From Halomonas sp. S3-1-1 (GTDB lineage Bacteria > Pseudomonadota > Gammaproteobacteria > Pseudomonadales > Halomonadaceae): DNA of 64,000 nt. Numbering within the stretch: the first letter of the stretch is position 1; the number at the start of each line of letters is the position of its first letter. The notes below the pieces were generated by a model that was not told the DNA's origin, ran no database searches, and saw nothing but the letters and a program-made list of their open reading frames with translations. The stretch covers positions 186,001 to 250,000 of the forward strand of contig NZ_JALGBZ010000005.1 in NCBI RefSeq assembly GCF_023757625.1, read 5' to 3'. A program made the position numbers and the translations under genes. Below, in pieces: positions 39,175-47,814 of the stretch.

Positions 39175-39555
39175 TTATTCTTTGGATCGCGAGCGCGACG
39201 AAGCGCTGGCCCGCGTTTTAGACGCCGGTTTCTCCGGCTCGGCCTCGGACCCCTCATTTGCCGTGTTGGTGTTGGCGCTAGCGCTACCCGCCTGCTTCAG
39301 CATGTCCAGCATCATTTGCTGGTAGGTACCGAAGTGGGCAAGGCCTTGGGACAGCCCTTGAGAAAGCCCCTGCTGCATCATCGGCTGCTGCAAAAACGGG
39401 CGCATCAGGCTCATTGGGTCGTAGCCTTCGACGCCGGACTCCATCTGGCGCTGAATGCTGGTCAACAGATGCTGCTGAAAGGCTTCGACGTCGGGCAGGC
39501 CCAGCGACTGGCGAAACTCTTCCGGCGTGAGATCGAACTCGACGTTGATTTTCAT
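39175..39555 (-). CDS. DUF6489-like protein near the PHA genes
   Basis: 126 residues. The start MKINVEFDLTPEEFRQSLGLPDV resembles short proteins annotated as DUF6489; the middle is Gln/Met-rich and helical (FLQQPMMQQGLSQGLSQGL) and the C-terminus is a Ser/Lys/Arg/Glu tail that looks disordered. Its composition resembles that of phasins, and it lies upstream of phaP in the same direction, so a role at the granule is conceivable (inference). The family label is from memory. Confidence 0.65.
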   Translation of the reverse strand: MKINVEFDLTPEEFRQSLGLPDVEAFQQHLLTSIQRQMESGVEGYDPMSLMRPFLQQPMMQQGLSQGLSQGLAHFGTYQQMMLDMLKQAGSASANTNTANEGSEAEPEKPASKTRASASSRSRSKE

Positions 39556-39697
39556 GGCCGGCTTCCCTTTGTTGATGTGGCTCGGTGGAGCGTGAACCGT
39601 TGAGCATTTTGACGACGCGCCGCCAAAGCGGCGGCGGCCAGCCCTTGTGTGAAGTGTAGCAGCGGCCTGCGCTCGGGTTTAGCGCTGACCTTTCAAA

Positions 39698-40795
39698 CTA
39701 ATCCTGGCACTGGTTCAAGCGCGGTGTTTCGACACGAACGTCGCCGTTTTGGCCGCGATGACGCAGTAAATGATCGAGCAGCGTGATCGCCATCATCGCC
39801 TCGGCGATGGGCGTAGCGCGAATGCCCACACAGGGGTCGTGGCGCCCCTTGGTGATCACCTCGACCGGCTCGCCGTGCACGTCGATCGAGCGCCCGGGCG
39901 TGGTGATGCTGGAGGTCGGCTTCAGCGCCAGCCGCGCGACGATCGGCTGGCCGCTGGAGATGCCGCCGAGAATGCCGCCGGCCTGGTTGGAGAGAAAGCC
40001 CTCCGGTGTCAGCTCGTCGCGGTGCTCGGTGCCGCGCTGGGTCACGCTGTCAAAGCCGGCGCCGATTTCGATGCCTTTCACCGCGTTGATGCTCATCAGG
40101 CCGTGGGCCAGATCCGCGTCGAGGCGGTCGAACACCGGCTCGCCAAGGCCTACCGGCACGCCGTCGGCGATTACGGTGATCTCGGCGCCGATCGAGTCCT
40201 GGTCGCGGCGCAGCTGATCCATGTACGCCTCGAGCTCCGCCACGCGGTCCGGGTCCGGGCAGAAAAAGGCGTTCTGCTCGACGCTCTCCCAGCCCTTGAA
40301 GTCGATCTCGATGGGGCCGAGCTGGCTCATATAGCCGCGCACCTGAATGCCCTGGGCGGTGAGCACCTTCTTGGCGATGGCGCCGGCGGCAACGCGCATG
40401 GCGGTTTCGCGCGCGCTGGAGCGCCCGCCGCCGCGGTAGTCGCGGTGGCCGTACTTGTGGTGGTAGGTGTAGTCGGCGTGGGCCGGGCGGAACTGGTCCT
40501 TGATTTTGGAGTAGTCTTTCGAGCGCTGGTCGGTGTTTTCGATCAGAAGGCCAATCGAGGTGCCGGTGGTCTTGCCTTCGAACACGCCGGAGAGGATACG
40601 GACCTCGTCGGCTTCCTTGCGCTGGGTGGTGTGGCGCGAGCTTCCCGGGCGGCGGCGGTCGAGCTCGACCTGAAGCTCTTGCTCACTAATCTCGATTCCC
40701 GGCGGGCAGCCGTCGACGATGGCGCCAAGGGCCACGCCGTGGCTCTCGCCGAAGGTGGTCACGCTGAAAAGCTTGCCGAACGTATTGCCAGACAT
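39698..40795 (-). CDS. aroC: Chorismate synthase
   Basis: 365-residue last enzyme of the shikimate pathway (EPSP to chorismate, using reduced FMN). Signatures [33 protein letters not shown] and GRSSARETA are all present. AAGGA lies nine bases before the ATG. It sits just behind prmB, as in enterics. Confidence 0.96.
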   Translation of the reverse strand: MSGNTFGKLFSVTTFGESHGVALGAIVDGCPPGIEISEQELQVELDRRRPGSSRHTTQRKEADEVRILSGVFEGKTTGTSIGLLIENTDQRSKDYSKIKDQFRPAHADYTYHHKYGHRDYRGGGRSSARETAMRVAAGAIAKKVLTAQGIQVRGYMSQLGPIEIDFKGWESVEQNAFFCPDPDRVAELEAYMDQLRRDQDSIGAEITVIADGVPVGLGEPVFDRLDADLAHGLMSINAVKGIEIGAGFDSVTQRGTEHRDELTPEGFLSNQAGGILGGISSGQPIVARLALKPTSSITTPGRSIDVHGEPVEVITKGRHDPCVGIRATPIAEAMMAITLLDHLLRHRGQNGDVRVETPRLNQCQD

Positions 40796-40807
40796 GTCGC
40801 TAGTTCC

Positions 40808-41767
40808 TTACGCAAAAGACGCCGCGTGGGCGTCGAGTTCCGCGGCGCTGATGGCAAAGACGCCCTGGCCGCCGTGCTCGAATTCAAGCCACATGAAGCC
40901 GACCTCGGGGAAGGCCGCCTCGACGTGACGATCGGAGTTGCCGACCTCGACGATCAGCCAGCCGTCGTCGGTCAAGTGATCACGCCCCTCACGTAAAATG
41001 CGCCGTACGATATCCAGCCCATCAGAGCCGGCGCCAAGGGCAAGCGCCGGCTCGTGGCGAAACTCGGCAGGCATCGTGGCCAGGTCGCGCGCATCGACGT
41101 AGGGCGGGTTGGAGACGATCAGATCGAAGCGCTGACCGGCAAGCCCGTCGAAGACGTCGGATTCGACCGCGCGCACCCGGTCGCCAACGTCGTGGCGGGT
41201 GATGTTCTGCTTCGCCACTGCCAGCGCGTCCGGGCTCAAGTCCGCCAGCGTCACGTGGCTGGTGGGCAGCACCAGAGCCGTGGCTATACCGATACAGCCC
41301 GACCCCGTGCACAGATCGAGCACGTGTTCCGGCGGCTCTTCATCGAACCAGGCGCCGAAGCCGTCGAGAATCAGCTCGGCGATCGGCGAGCGCGGAATCA
41401 GCACGCGCTCGTCCACATCGAACGGGAAACCGGCAAAGAACGCCTCGCCCAACAGGTACGGCAGCGGCGCGCGAGTTTCGACGCGCCGGCGCACCAGCTC
41501 GATGATGCGCTGGCGCTCGACGGGCAGAAGCCGTGCGTCCTGAACGCCGGGGTCGACGTTCCAGGGCAGGTGTAGCGCGCCCAGGCAGAGCGCCACCGCT
41601 TCGTCCCAGGGCGAGTCGGTGCCGTGGCCGTAGTGCAAACCGGCGACGTAGAACTCGCTGGTTGCCCAGCGCAGATAGTCGCGCAGCGTGATCAGGTCAC
41701 TGGCCAGCGCCGACTCCGGCAGGGAAAGCGTTGAGGGGGAAGTCTCGGCATTGAGGTGCGTGGTCAC
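40808..41767 (-). CDS. prmB: 50S ribosomal protein L3 N5-glutamine methyltransferase PrmB
   Basis: 319-residue SAM enzyme with [17 protein letters not shown] and the catalytic NPPYVDARD. The N-terminal helical domain with [20 protein letters not shown] is typical of PrmB rather than PrmC. GTG start (41767) with AGGAG five bases upstream. Leads the prmB-aroC pair; smrB is divergent. Confidence 0.94.
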   Translation of the reverse strand: MTTHLNAETSPSTLSLPESALASDLITLRDYLRWATSEFYVAGLHYGHGTDSPWDEAVALCLGALHLPWNVDPGVQDARLLPVERQRIIELVRRRVETRAPLPYLLGEAFFAGFPFDVDERVLIPRSPIAELILDGFGAWFDEEPPEHVLDLCTGSGCIGIATALVLPTSHVTLADLSPDALAVAKQNITRHDVGDRVRAVESDVFDGLAGQRFDLIVSNPPYVDARDLATMPAEFRHEPALALGAGSDGLDIVRRILREGRDHLTDDGWLIVEVGNSDRHVEAAFPEVGFMWLEFEHGGQGVFAISAAELDAHAASFA

Positions 41768-41967
41768 AAGGGCTCCTGGCCAGGCGGGGCCGCAAGCGCT
41801 TGGCTTGCGGCCTCATCAAGGGTGAAACGTGAAAAACGTCGTAGGCTTAACATCGGGAAATGATTGTACCTTCGTCGCCGCCCGGTTCACAGCGCCGCCA
41901 GGGCCGCTATACTGTGGCGTTCACGCCATCCTCCACACCGCCGTTTTTCATTTTTTGTGAGCCTTTC

Positions 41968-42537
41968 ATGTCGCGACGCCGCCACTCGCCCAACGATGAA
42001 GAGATCAGCGCCTTTCGCCAGGCGCTCCAGGAGGCCGGGGTGCGCCAGATCAAAAGCGACCTGGCCGACCCCGGCAGGCCCAAACGCGAGCGCGACGCCC
42101 AAGCCGCGCGCCGCCAGGCGGCGGTCAAAAGCGAAAGCCAGGTGACGACCGGGCGCACTTCTGACGGCCGGGTCGAGGCAGTGCGTCCGTCGGAGTATCT
42201 CGAGTTCAGCGTGAACGATCTGCCCTACCGCACCTTTAGCCAGCTCAAACGTGGCCAAACGCCTTGGCAGGCGGGGCTGGACCTTCACGGCTACACCCTG
42301 GAAGAGGCGCGTACCGAGCTCGAAAGCTTTCTGACGGACGCCGCCGCCCAGCATCTTCACTGCGTGCTGGTGGTGCACGGCAAGGCTTGGGGCGCGACGG
42401 CGGATTTTCCGGTGCTAAAAAGCCACACTAACGCCTGGCTCAGGGAGTGGCCGGGGGTGCTGGCGTTTTGCTCGGCGGTGGACGCCGACGGCGGTACCGG
42501 CGCGGTCTACGTGCTGCTTCGAAAGCGGGGCCGTTAG
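41968..42537 (+). CDS. smrB: Smr-domain endonuclease SmrB-like
   Basis: 189 residues: a charged N-terminal helix region (about 1-75) and a C-terminal Smr domain starting at LDLHGYTLEEARTEL. In E. coli, smrB is next to prmB-aroC and cleaves mRNA between collided ribosomes; the same gene order here supports this name. The DLH motif is intact, but the usual HGxG motif reads HGKA, followed by WGATADFPVLKSHTNAWL. The start at 41968 avoids an unsupported upstream extension. Confidence 0.85.
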   Translation: MSRRRHSPNDEEISAFRQALQEAGVRQIKSDLADPGRPKRERDAQAARRQAAVKSESQVTTGRTSDGRVEAVRPSEYLEFSVNDLPYRTFSQLKRGQTPWQAGLDLHGYTLEEARTELESFLTDAAAQHLHCVLVVHGKAWGATADFPVLKSHTNAWLREWPGVLAFCSAVDADGGTGAVYVLLRKRGR

Positions 42538-42566
42538 CAGCGGCCCGCTTTCATCTACTCTTTTAT

Positions 42567-43601
42567 CTACTCCGTTGCATCCGATGCCACGCTCGGCATG
42601 CGCCGCTCCAGCGCTTCGTCGGCCAGGTGACGGCCGAGGCGAATCAAGTCTTTAGCGCGGTGGAACTCGTAGGTGCTGCACACCGTTTTCGGCACTTCGA
42701 TCAGCACGTCCGGCGGGTAGCCCGCCACCTTGTACTTGGCCAGTGCGGCCTGGGTGATATCAAAAGACTCCAGAATCATGTCGAGCTTGCCCCACTCGCG
42801 CTGGCCGCGCGCCTCGACGCTCTCCTCTTCGACCCACTGGTCGTCTTGCGCGCCAAAGCCGTCCCATAGCCGCTTGGTCGCCGCGCGCACACCGTCCATC
42901 CAGCCGCCCAGGTTGGCGTCGTGATCGCGCTCCAGGCGCGTGCGCTCATCCTGCTCGTCAACGGGCAGAAGCTCCTCGAGGCTGATGGGCTGAGGGCTCT
43001 GAGCGGTGACGTTCACCGCCACCACCAGATCCGCCTCGTGGGCGGAGAGAATCGGCATCATCGGCAGCGGGTTCAAAAGCCCGCCGTCGACCAGCACCTG
43101 ATCGCCCAGATGCACCGGCGTGATTACTCCGGGCACGGCGATCGAGGCGCGAATGGCGCGCAACAGCGGGCCGCGCTGAAACCACACTTCGCGCTGACGG
43201 ACGAGATCCGTTGCCACCGTGGTCACTGGAATGCGCAGATCCTCGATCAGCGTATCGCCGATCAGCGCCTCGAGCTTATTCATCACCTTGTTGGCGCGCA
43301 TCGCGCCCATCGGGCTCCAGGTCACGTCAACCAGTTTCAATACGTCCAGGTAGTCCAGGTTGCAGACCCACTCGCGGTACTCCGGCAGTTTGCCTGAGGC
43401 GTAAATGCCGGCGATCAGCGCGCCCATGGAGCAGCCGGCGATCGAGATGATCTCGAAACCGCGCGCCTCGAGCGCTTCGATCACGCCGATATGGGCATAG
43501 CCGCGGGCGCCGCCGCTGCCCAACACCAGGGCGACCTTTTTGCCGTGACCGTCACTGTAAGGAGAAATATGGCTTAACGCTTGCTCTGTTGACTTGCTCA
43601 T
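42567..43601 (-). CDS. Patatin-like phospholipase (RssA-like)
   Basis: 344-residue acyl hydrolase with oxyanion motif GSGGARGYAHIGVIEAL, nucleophile elbow GCSMG near residue 59 and catalytic Asp in VDGGLLNPLP: the Ser-Asp dyad of patatins is complete. No signal peptide, so probably cytoplasmic. The last third lies outside the patatin fold. Substrate unknown. It shares direction with the following hydrolase on its right. Confidence 0.88.
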   Translation of the reverse strand: MSKSTEQALSHISPYSDGHGKKVALVLGSGGARGYAHIGVIEALEARGFEIISIAGCSMGALIAGIYASGKLPEYREWVCNLDYLDVLKLVDVTWSPMGAMRANKVMNKLEALIGDTLIEDLRIPVTTVATDLVRQREVWFQRGPLLRAIRASIAVPGVITPVHLGDQVLVDGGLLNPLPMMPILSAHEADLVVAVNVTAQSPQPISLEELLPVDEQDERTRLERDHDANLGGWMDGVRAATKRLWDGFGAQDDQWVEEESVEARGQREWGKLDMILESFDITQAALAKYKVAGYPPDVLIEVPKTVCSTYEFHRAKDLIRLGRHLADEALERRMPSVASDATE

Positions 43602-43624
43602 TCGACGTTCCGATCTGTTCCGTT

Positions 43625-44515
43625 TTACACGTTCATCTGGCGTTGGCAGTAATCCACGATGGTGGCCGCGACCGCCTCGACGGCATCCATCTCCAGATGC
43701 AGATGATGGCCACCCAAAAGCACCTGCCGCGTCAAATGAGGCACCTGCTGGCGCGCCTCTTGTGCCCAGCGGCGCTCGCCAAGAATGCCGCTATCGCCTT
43801 CGACGAGCAGTACCGGCGCCTGAATACTCGCCAGCATCATTAGCACCTGCTCCGGCGTAAAGCGCACCAGCGACGGCTTGAGCAGGCGCGCGTCGGTGCG
43901 CATCTCAATTTTTCCATCCGGGCTTGCCCGGATATTGCGCTCGACCACCGGGGTTATGGTCGAAGCACTCACCGGCGTCACCCCGCCGGCCACCCGTGCG
44001 GCCACCGCGCGCTCGAGATCCGCGTAGCGCGGCGTGCGCGACGCCTGGCGTCGGTGCGCCAAAAGCCCCTTTCTAAGCTGCTCGGTGCTCTGCTCGGCCT
44101 CGGTATTGAGCGCACCCAGCCCGTCGACCAGCAGCAGTTTCTCCACTCGTTCGGGCAGCGCGGCGGCCAGCAGGCAGCTTACCGCCGCCCCCATCGAGTG
44201 GGCCAGGAGCGTGGCGCGCTCTATCTCCAGCTCGTCCAGCGCGTCGAGCACATCAAACGCGTAGTCCCACAGCGCGTAGTCGGTTTGGGCGGGTCCGTGG
44301 GCGGAGTGGCCGTGGCCGCGAAAATCGAGCGCGACGATGCGCACGCCGAGCGCGCGCGCCAAACGCGGCGCCAGGCGCGTGAAGCTTGCGGCGTTATCCA
44401 GCCAGCCGTGCAGCGCAAGCCAAGTCGGCGCATCCGTGCGTCCCCACGCAAGGCCCGCCAGTCGGCCTCCGGCCAGCGACAGCGGCCTGGGCGCGGTGCT
44501 TGCCACTTCCACCAT
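43625..44515 (-). CDS. Alpha/beta-fold hydrolase
   Basis: 296-residue cytoplasmic hydrolase with ALHGWLDNAASF (oxyanion region), FRGHGHS, nucleophile motif HSMGAA near residue 107 and a late His in GGHHLHLEM. The ATG at 44515 has GGAGA upstream; the frame extends further but without support. Substrate not predictable; it lies 23 bases before the patatin gene in the same transcript. Confidence 0.87.
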   Translation of the reverse strand: MVEVASTAPRPLSLAGGRLAGLAWGRTDAPTWLALHGWLDNAASFTRLAPRLARALGVRIVALDFRGHGHSAHGPAQTDYALWDYAFDVLDALDELEIERATLLAHSMGAAVSCLLAAALPERVEKLLLVDGLGALNTEAEQSTEQLRKGLLAHRRQASRTPRYADLERAVAARVAGGVTPVSASTITPVVERNIRASPDGKIEMRTDARLLKPSLVRFTPEQVLMMLASIQAPVLLVEGDSGILGERRWAQEARQQVPHLTRQVLLGGHHLHLEMDAVEAVAATIVDYCQRQMNV

Positions 44516-44671
44516 AAGCGATCTCTCCGTGTGCGCGTCGTTCGTTTGATGACGCCTTATGGCGTAAACGTTACCATGCCGGGCCCGGTGCCTGGAGCGC
44601 CTCGTTTTCAAAATTCTGCGCGCTACGCTCGACACGCGCTGGCGCGCCAACCGTCATCCACCCCTTCGCAG

Positions 44672-44776
44672 ATGAGTACCGTTATGAAACCTCGCCGTGA
44701 TACCCGTGCCCGCAATGCCGTATTTTTCATCGCCGTGATCAGCGCCATCGTCGTGGGGCTCTGGCTTGCACGTTGA
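44672..44776 (+). CDS. Possible 34-residue single-span membrane peptide
   Basis: MSTVMKPRRDTRARNA followed by a hydrophobic segment (VFFIAVISAIVVGLWLA) and a final Arg. A basic N-terminus followed by one membrane helix is typical of small membrane proteins oriented with the N-terminus inside. A second ATG at 44684 is possible. No clear ribosome site, so it may be chance. Confidence 0.35.
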   Translation: MSTVMKPRRDTRARNAVFFIAVISAIVVGLWLAR

Positions 44777-44818
44777 AAACCGGACGTTGAAAATCGGGCA
44801 CGGCGTCAACCTTGCATT

Positions 44819-44854
44819 TTGAGCCTCGAAAAATAATACTGTATATACATACAC
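44819..44854 (+). promoter_or_regulatory. umuDC promoter with LexA box
   Basis: TTGAGC (44819-44824), a 17-base spacer and TATATA (44842-44847). The sequence CTGTATATACATACAC at 44839-44854 matches the LexA operator CTGT-N8-ACAG in 7 of its 8 fixed bases and covers the -10. SOS control is therefore expected. Confidence 0.88.
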
Positions 44855-44879
44855 TATTTTATTTTTCGAGGACGTCACG

Positions 44880-45323
44880 ATGCCGTCTCAACCTGCCCAC
44901 GTTGCGACAGCCTGGCCGTTAACTTTTCAACCGCTGGCGTTTCCTGCCCTGTACGCCCGCGCCGGCTTCAGCGGCTTTCCGTCGCCGGCCCAGGATTACG
45001 AGCAGCGCACGCTGGATCTCAACACGCGGCTGATCAAGAATCCGACGCAGACGTTCTACCTGACGGCGATCGGCGACAGCATGGAAGGCTGGGGCATTTT
45101 CCACGACGACCTCTTGGTAGTGGATCGCAGCATCCAGCCGCGCCTTGGCCACATTCTGGTGGCGCTGTTCGATGGCGAAGTGCTAATCAAGCGCTACGCG
45201 CTCTACCAGGGCACGCCGCACCTGTGTTCGGCCCACCCGCTCTACCCGCCGCTGCCGCTATCGGGCACAGAGTGCCAGCTATGGGGCGTGGTGCGCGCGG
45301 TGATTCACGAGTACGTGTCGTGA
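44880..45323 (+). CDS. umuD: SOS mutagenesis protein UmuD (S24 peptidase)
   Basis: 147 residues, LexA/UmuD fold. RecA-stimulated self-cleavage probably occurs at Ala28-Gly29 (YARAGFSG); Ser67 (GDSMEG) and Lys104 (VLIKRY) form the catalytic dyad with the same 37-residue spacing as E. coli UmuD. The shortened product UmuD' pairs with UmuC. The stop overlaps the umuC GTG. Confidence 0.93.
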   Translation: MPSQPAHVATAWPLTFQPLAFPALYARAGFSGFPSPAQDYEQRTLDLNTRLIKNPTQTFYLTAIGDSMEGWGIFHDDLLVVDRSIQPRLGHILVALFDGEVLIKRYALYQGTPHLCSAHPLYPPLPLSGTECQLWGVVRAVIHEYVS

Positions 45324-46636
45324 TCGGCCTGGTCGACGCCAACAACTTCTACGTCAGTTGCGAACGCGTTTTCCAGCCCGAGCTCGAAGGCCAGCCGGTG
45401 GGCGTGATGAGCAATAACGACGGCTGCATCATCGCCCGCTCGGAAGAACTCAAAGCCATGGAGATTCCCATGGGCGTTCCGGCGTTCAAGCTCGAGGGGC
45501 TACGCCGCGCCCAGCGCATTCACCTGAAGTCATCGAACTACGAGCTCTACGGCGACATGTCAGGGCGGCTCTGCCAGCTTCTGCGCGACGCCTGTCCGGC
45601 GGTGGCGCCCTACTCCATCGACGAAATGTTCGTGTATCTGGACGGCCTCACTCCCGCGCAGTGCCAGGCGGTGGGTGAAGCGCTTCGCCGCCGCATCCGC
45701 CGCCACTTGGGGCTTCCTGTCTGCGTCGGGCTGGCGCCAACCCATACGCTGGCCAAGCTTGCCAACCACGCCGCCAAAAAGCGCGCGCGCTACGAAGGGG
45801 TATGCCTGCTGGACGCCGCCTCGAAAGAGACCGCAGCGCTGTTGAAAGAGCTTCCGGTGGGCGAGGTGTGGGGCATCGGGCGGCGGCTGGCCGAGCGGCT
45901 GGCGGTGCAGCGCATCCACACCGCCTGGGATCTGCGCGAGTGCGATCACCACGACCTTCGCCGGCGCTTCTCCGTGGTGCTGGCGCGCACGGCGCTGGAG
46001 CTTCGCGGCACGCCGTGCCTGTCCATGAACGCGGTGGACGAGCCGCGCCAGCGCATCATGACATCGCGCTCTTTCGGCAGGCCCACCGGCGACAAGGCCG
46101 ACGTGTACAGCGCGCTGAGCCGCCACGCCCAGCGCAGCGCCGAGAAGCTTCGCGAGCAGCGAAGCCTGACCCGGGCGGTAATGGTCTTTCTCGCCACCAA
46201 CCGCCACCGCCAGGACCAGCCCCAGTATTTCCCCCACGCCATGATTCCGCTCGCCGCCCCCAGCGACGACACGCGCGTGGTGCTGGCCGCGGTGCGCGAA
46301 GGGCTCGAGCAGGTCTACCGTCCCGATCACCGCTTTATGAAGGCCGGGGTGATGCTGCTGGACCTGGTCGACGCCGAGCAGTATCAGCTCTCGCTTTTGC
46401 ATCAGCCGCCTCGCCACCGTCATCATCCAGCGCTGATGGCCACCCTCGACGACATCAACCGGCGCATGGGCCAAAACAAGGTGCGCTTTGGCGTCGAGCC
46501 GGAAGAGGCGTCCTGGCACTTGCGCTGCGGCCACCGATCGGACCGCTTTACCACTCGCTGGGGCGAGTTGATGAAAGCCGGTACGCATCCCGGCGCAATC
46601 CAGGCGTGTGCCGAGCGTAAGAAGCCGCTACCCTAA
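45320..46636 (+). CDS. umuC: DNA polymerase V catalytic subunit UmuC
   Basis: 438-residue Y-family translesion polymerase. GLVDANNFYVSCERVF supplies the first metal Asp; SNNDGCIIARSEELK and YSIDEMFVYLDG (catalytic acidic pair) follow, then the thumb/HhH and little-finger regions. GTG start at 45320 overlaps the umuD stop (GTGA), so the two are coupled; the longer frame to 45224 runs inside umuD and is rejected. Confidence 0.93.
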   Translation: MIGLVDANNFYVSCERVFQPELEGQPVGVMSNNDGCIIARSEELKAMEIPMGVPAFKLEGLRRAQRIHLKSSNYELYGDMSGRLCQLLRDACPAVAPYSIDEMFVYLDGLTPAQCQAVGEALRRRIRRHLGLPVCVGLAPTHTLAKLANHAAKKRARYEGVCLLDAASKETAALLKELPVGEVWGIGRRLAERLAVQRIHTAWDLRECDHHDLRRRFSVVLARTALELRGTPCLSMNAVDEPRQRIMTSRSFGRPTGDKADVYSALSRHAQRSAEKLREQRSLTRAVMVFLATNRHRQDQPQYFPHAMIPLAAPSDDTRVVLAAVREGLEQVYRPDHRFMKAGVMLLDLVDAEQYQLSLLHQPPRHRHHPALMATLDDINRRMGQNKVRFGVEPEEASWHLRCGHRSDRFTTRWGELMKAGTHPGAIQACAERKKPLP

Positions 46637-46665
46637 AGGCCCCATTCGAAGTTGCGTTAGTCGTC

Positions 46666-47814
46666 ATGCCGCTTACACGCCCCGACAAGGAATTCGCCCC
46701 CGCCCCGGATCGCATTCAGCGTTTCGCACGCCGCTACATCGGCCGCCGCCTGACTCGCCATAAAGCGCTAGGCGCCCCGGATATGGTCGCTTTGAAAAAA
46801 AGCCGCCGCTGGGTGATCGTTTGGGCGGCGCTGGCAGGGATCGTTTCGGGCACGCTGATCGGCGGAGCCGAGTGGTGGATGCGCGAGATACTCGTCGACC
46901 ACTGGGAGGCGCTGTCGCTTCGCGAACAGCTGCCCTACTGGACCGGCTACATGGCCTTCGCTGGCGTGGTGACGCTGCTGGAGATCGGCTTTATTTACTG
47001 GAACTCGCTGCGCGGCGTGGCGCGCATGATGCACTTTTGCGGGCTCGACTACCGCCACAGCTCGCCCCAGCCCCCCACGGTGGAGTTGACCCTGCAGGGC
47101 GCAGCCCGGGTGGCGCTGGAGTACCCAAGCCCGGGTAGTCTAGTGTACGGCGTCAACCCGCACGCGTATCTTCGCGGCTGGCAGCTGACGCTACGCGCCC
47201 TCATCTACCGGCTCAAGGTCAGCCTGAGCAGTTTCCTGCTTCGCATGATCATGCGCCGCCTGCTCGGACGGCTGACCCTGCGCGGCTTCGTTCCCTTTCT
47301 TGTCGCACCGCTCTACGCGCTATGGAATGCCTGGATCGCGGCCCGCGTGACCGAGGACGCCTGCCTGCTCGCCCAGGGCCCTCAGCGCATCGAACGGCTG
47401 ATGCCGCGCATTGATCGCGCCCCGGAACACATCCGCCGCCTGCTCGCCCAAGGCGTGGGTGAAATGATCATGCGCAACCAGCACCCCCACCCGAACCTGG
47501 TGCTGCTGCTCTCATACGTGCTGGCCACACTTCCCGACGCGCCCAGCACCTTGGCCGTGGAGTGGCCAAGCGCTCTGGATGAGTTTGCGCGGCTCGACGA
47601 GGGCGAGCGCGCACCGCTTTTGGAAAGCCTGACCCAAGCGGTGCTGTTGAGCGGCGGCTACCGCGGCGCGCGCAAGCGATTTTTGCGCCAGGTGTTCGCC
47701 CGCTGCCAGACACCGCTGACCGCTGCGTTCATCGACGAGCAGCGCCGCGAGATGGCGTCGAACGAGCCGTCTTCGACGAGTGCATCGAACGATCAGCGCG
47801 GCGCGAGCGCCTGA
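46666..47814 (+). CDS. Uncharacterised membrane protein
   Basis: 382 residues. Two clear membrane helices near residues 49-67 and 91-110 (VIVWAALAGIVSGTLIGG; YMAFAGVVTLLEIGFIYW), a middle part with amphipathic and hydrophobic stretches (LVAPLYALWNAWIAARV), and a soluble C-terminal domain. I do not recognise the family. Its last 22 bases overlap the convergent NSS transporter gene. Confidence 0.7.
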   Translation: MPLTRPDKEFAPAPDRIQRFARRYIGRRLTRHKALGAPDMVALKKSRRWVIVWAALAGIVSGTLIGGAEWWMREILVDHWEALSLREQLPYWTGYMAFAGVVTLLEIGFIYWNSLRGVARMMHFCGLDYRHSSPQPPTVELTLQGAARVALEYPSPGSLVYGVNPHAYLRGWQLTLRALIYRLKVSLSSFLLRMIMRRLLGRLTLRGFVPFLVAPLYALWNAWIAARVTEDACLLAQGPQRIERLMPRIDRAPEHIRRLLAQGVGEMIMRNQHPHPNLVLLLSYVLATLPDAPSTLAVEWPSALDEFARLDEGERAPLLESLTQAVLLSGGYRGARKRFLRQVFARCQTPLTAAFIDEQRREMASNEPSSTSASNDQRGASA

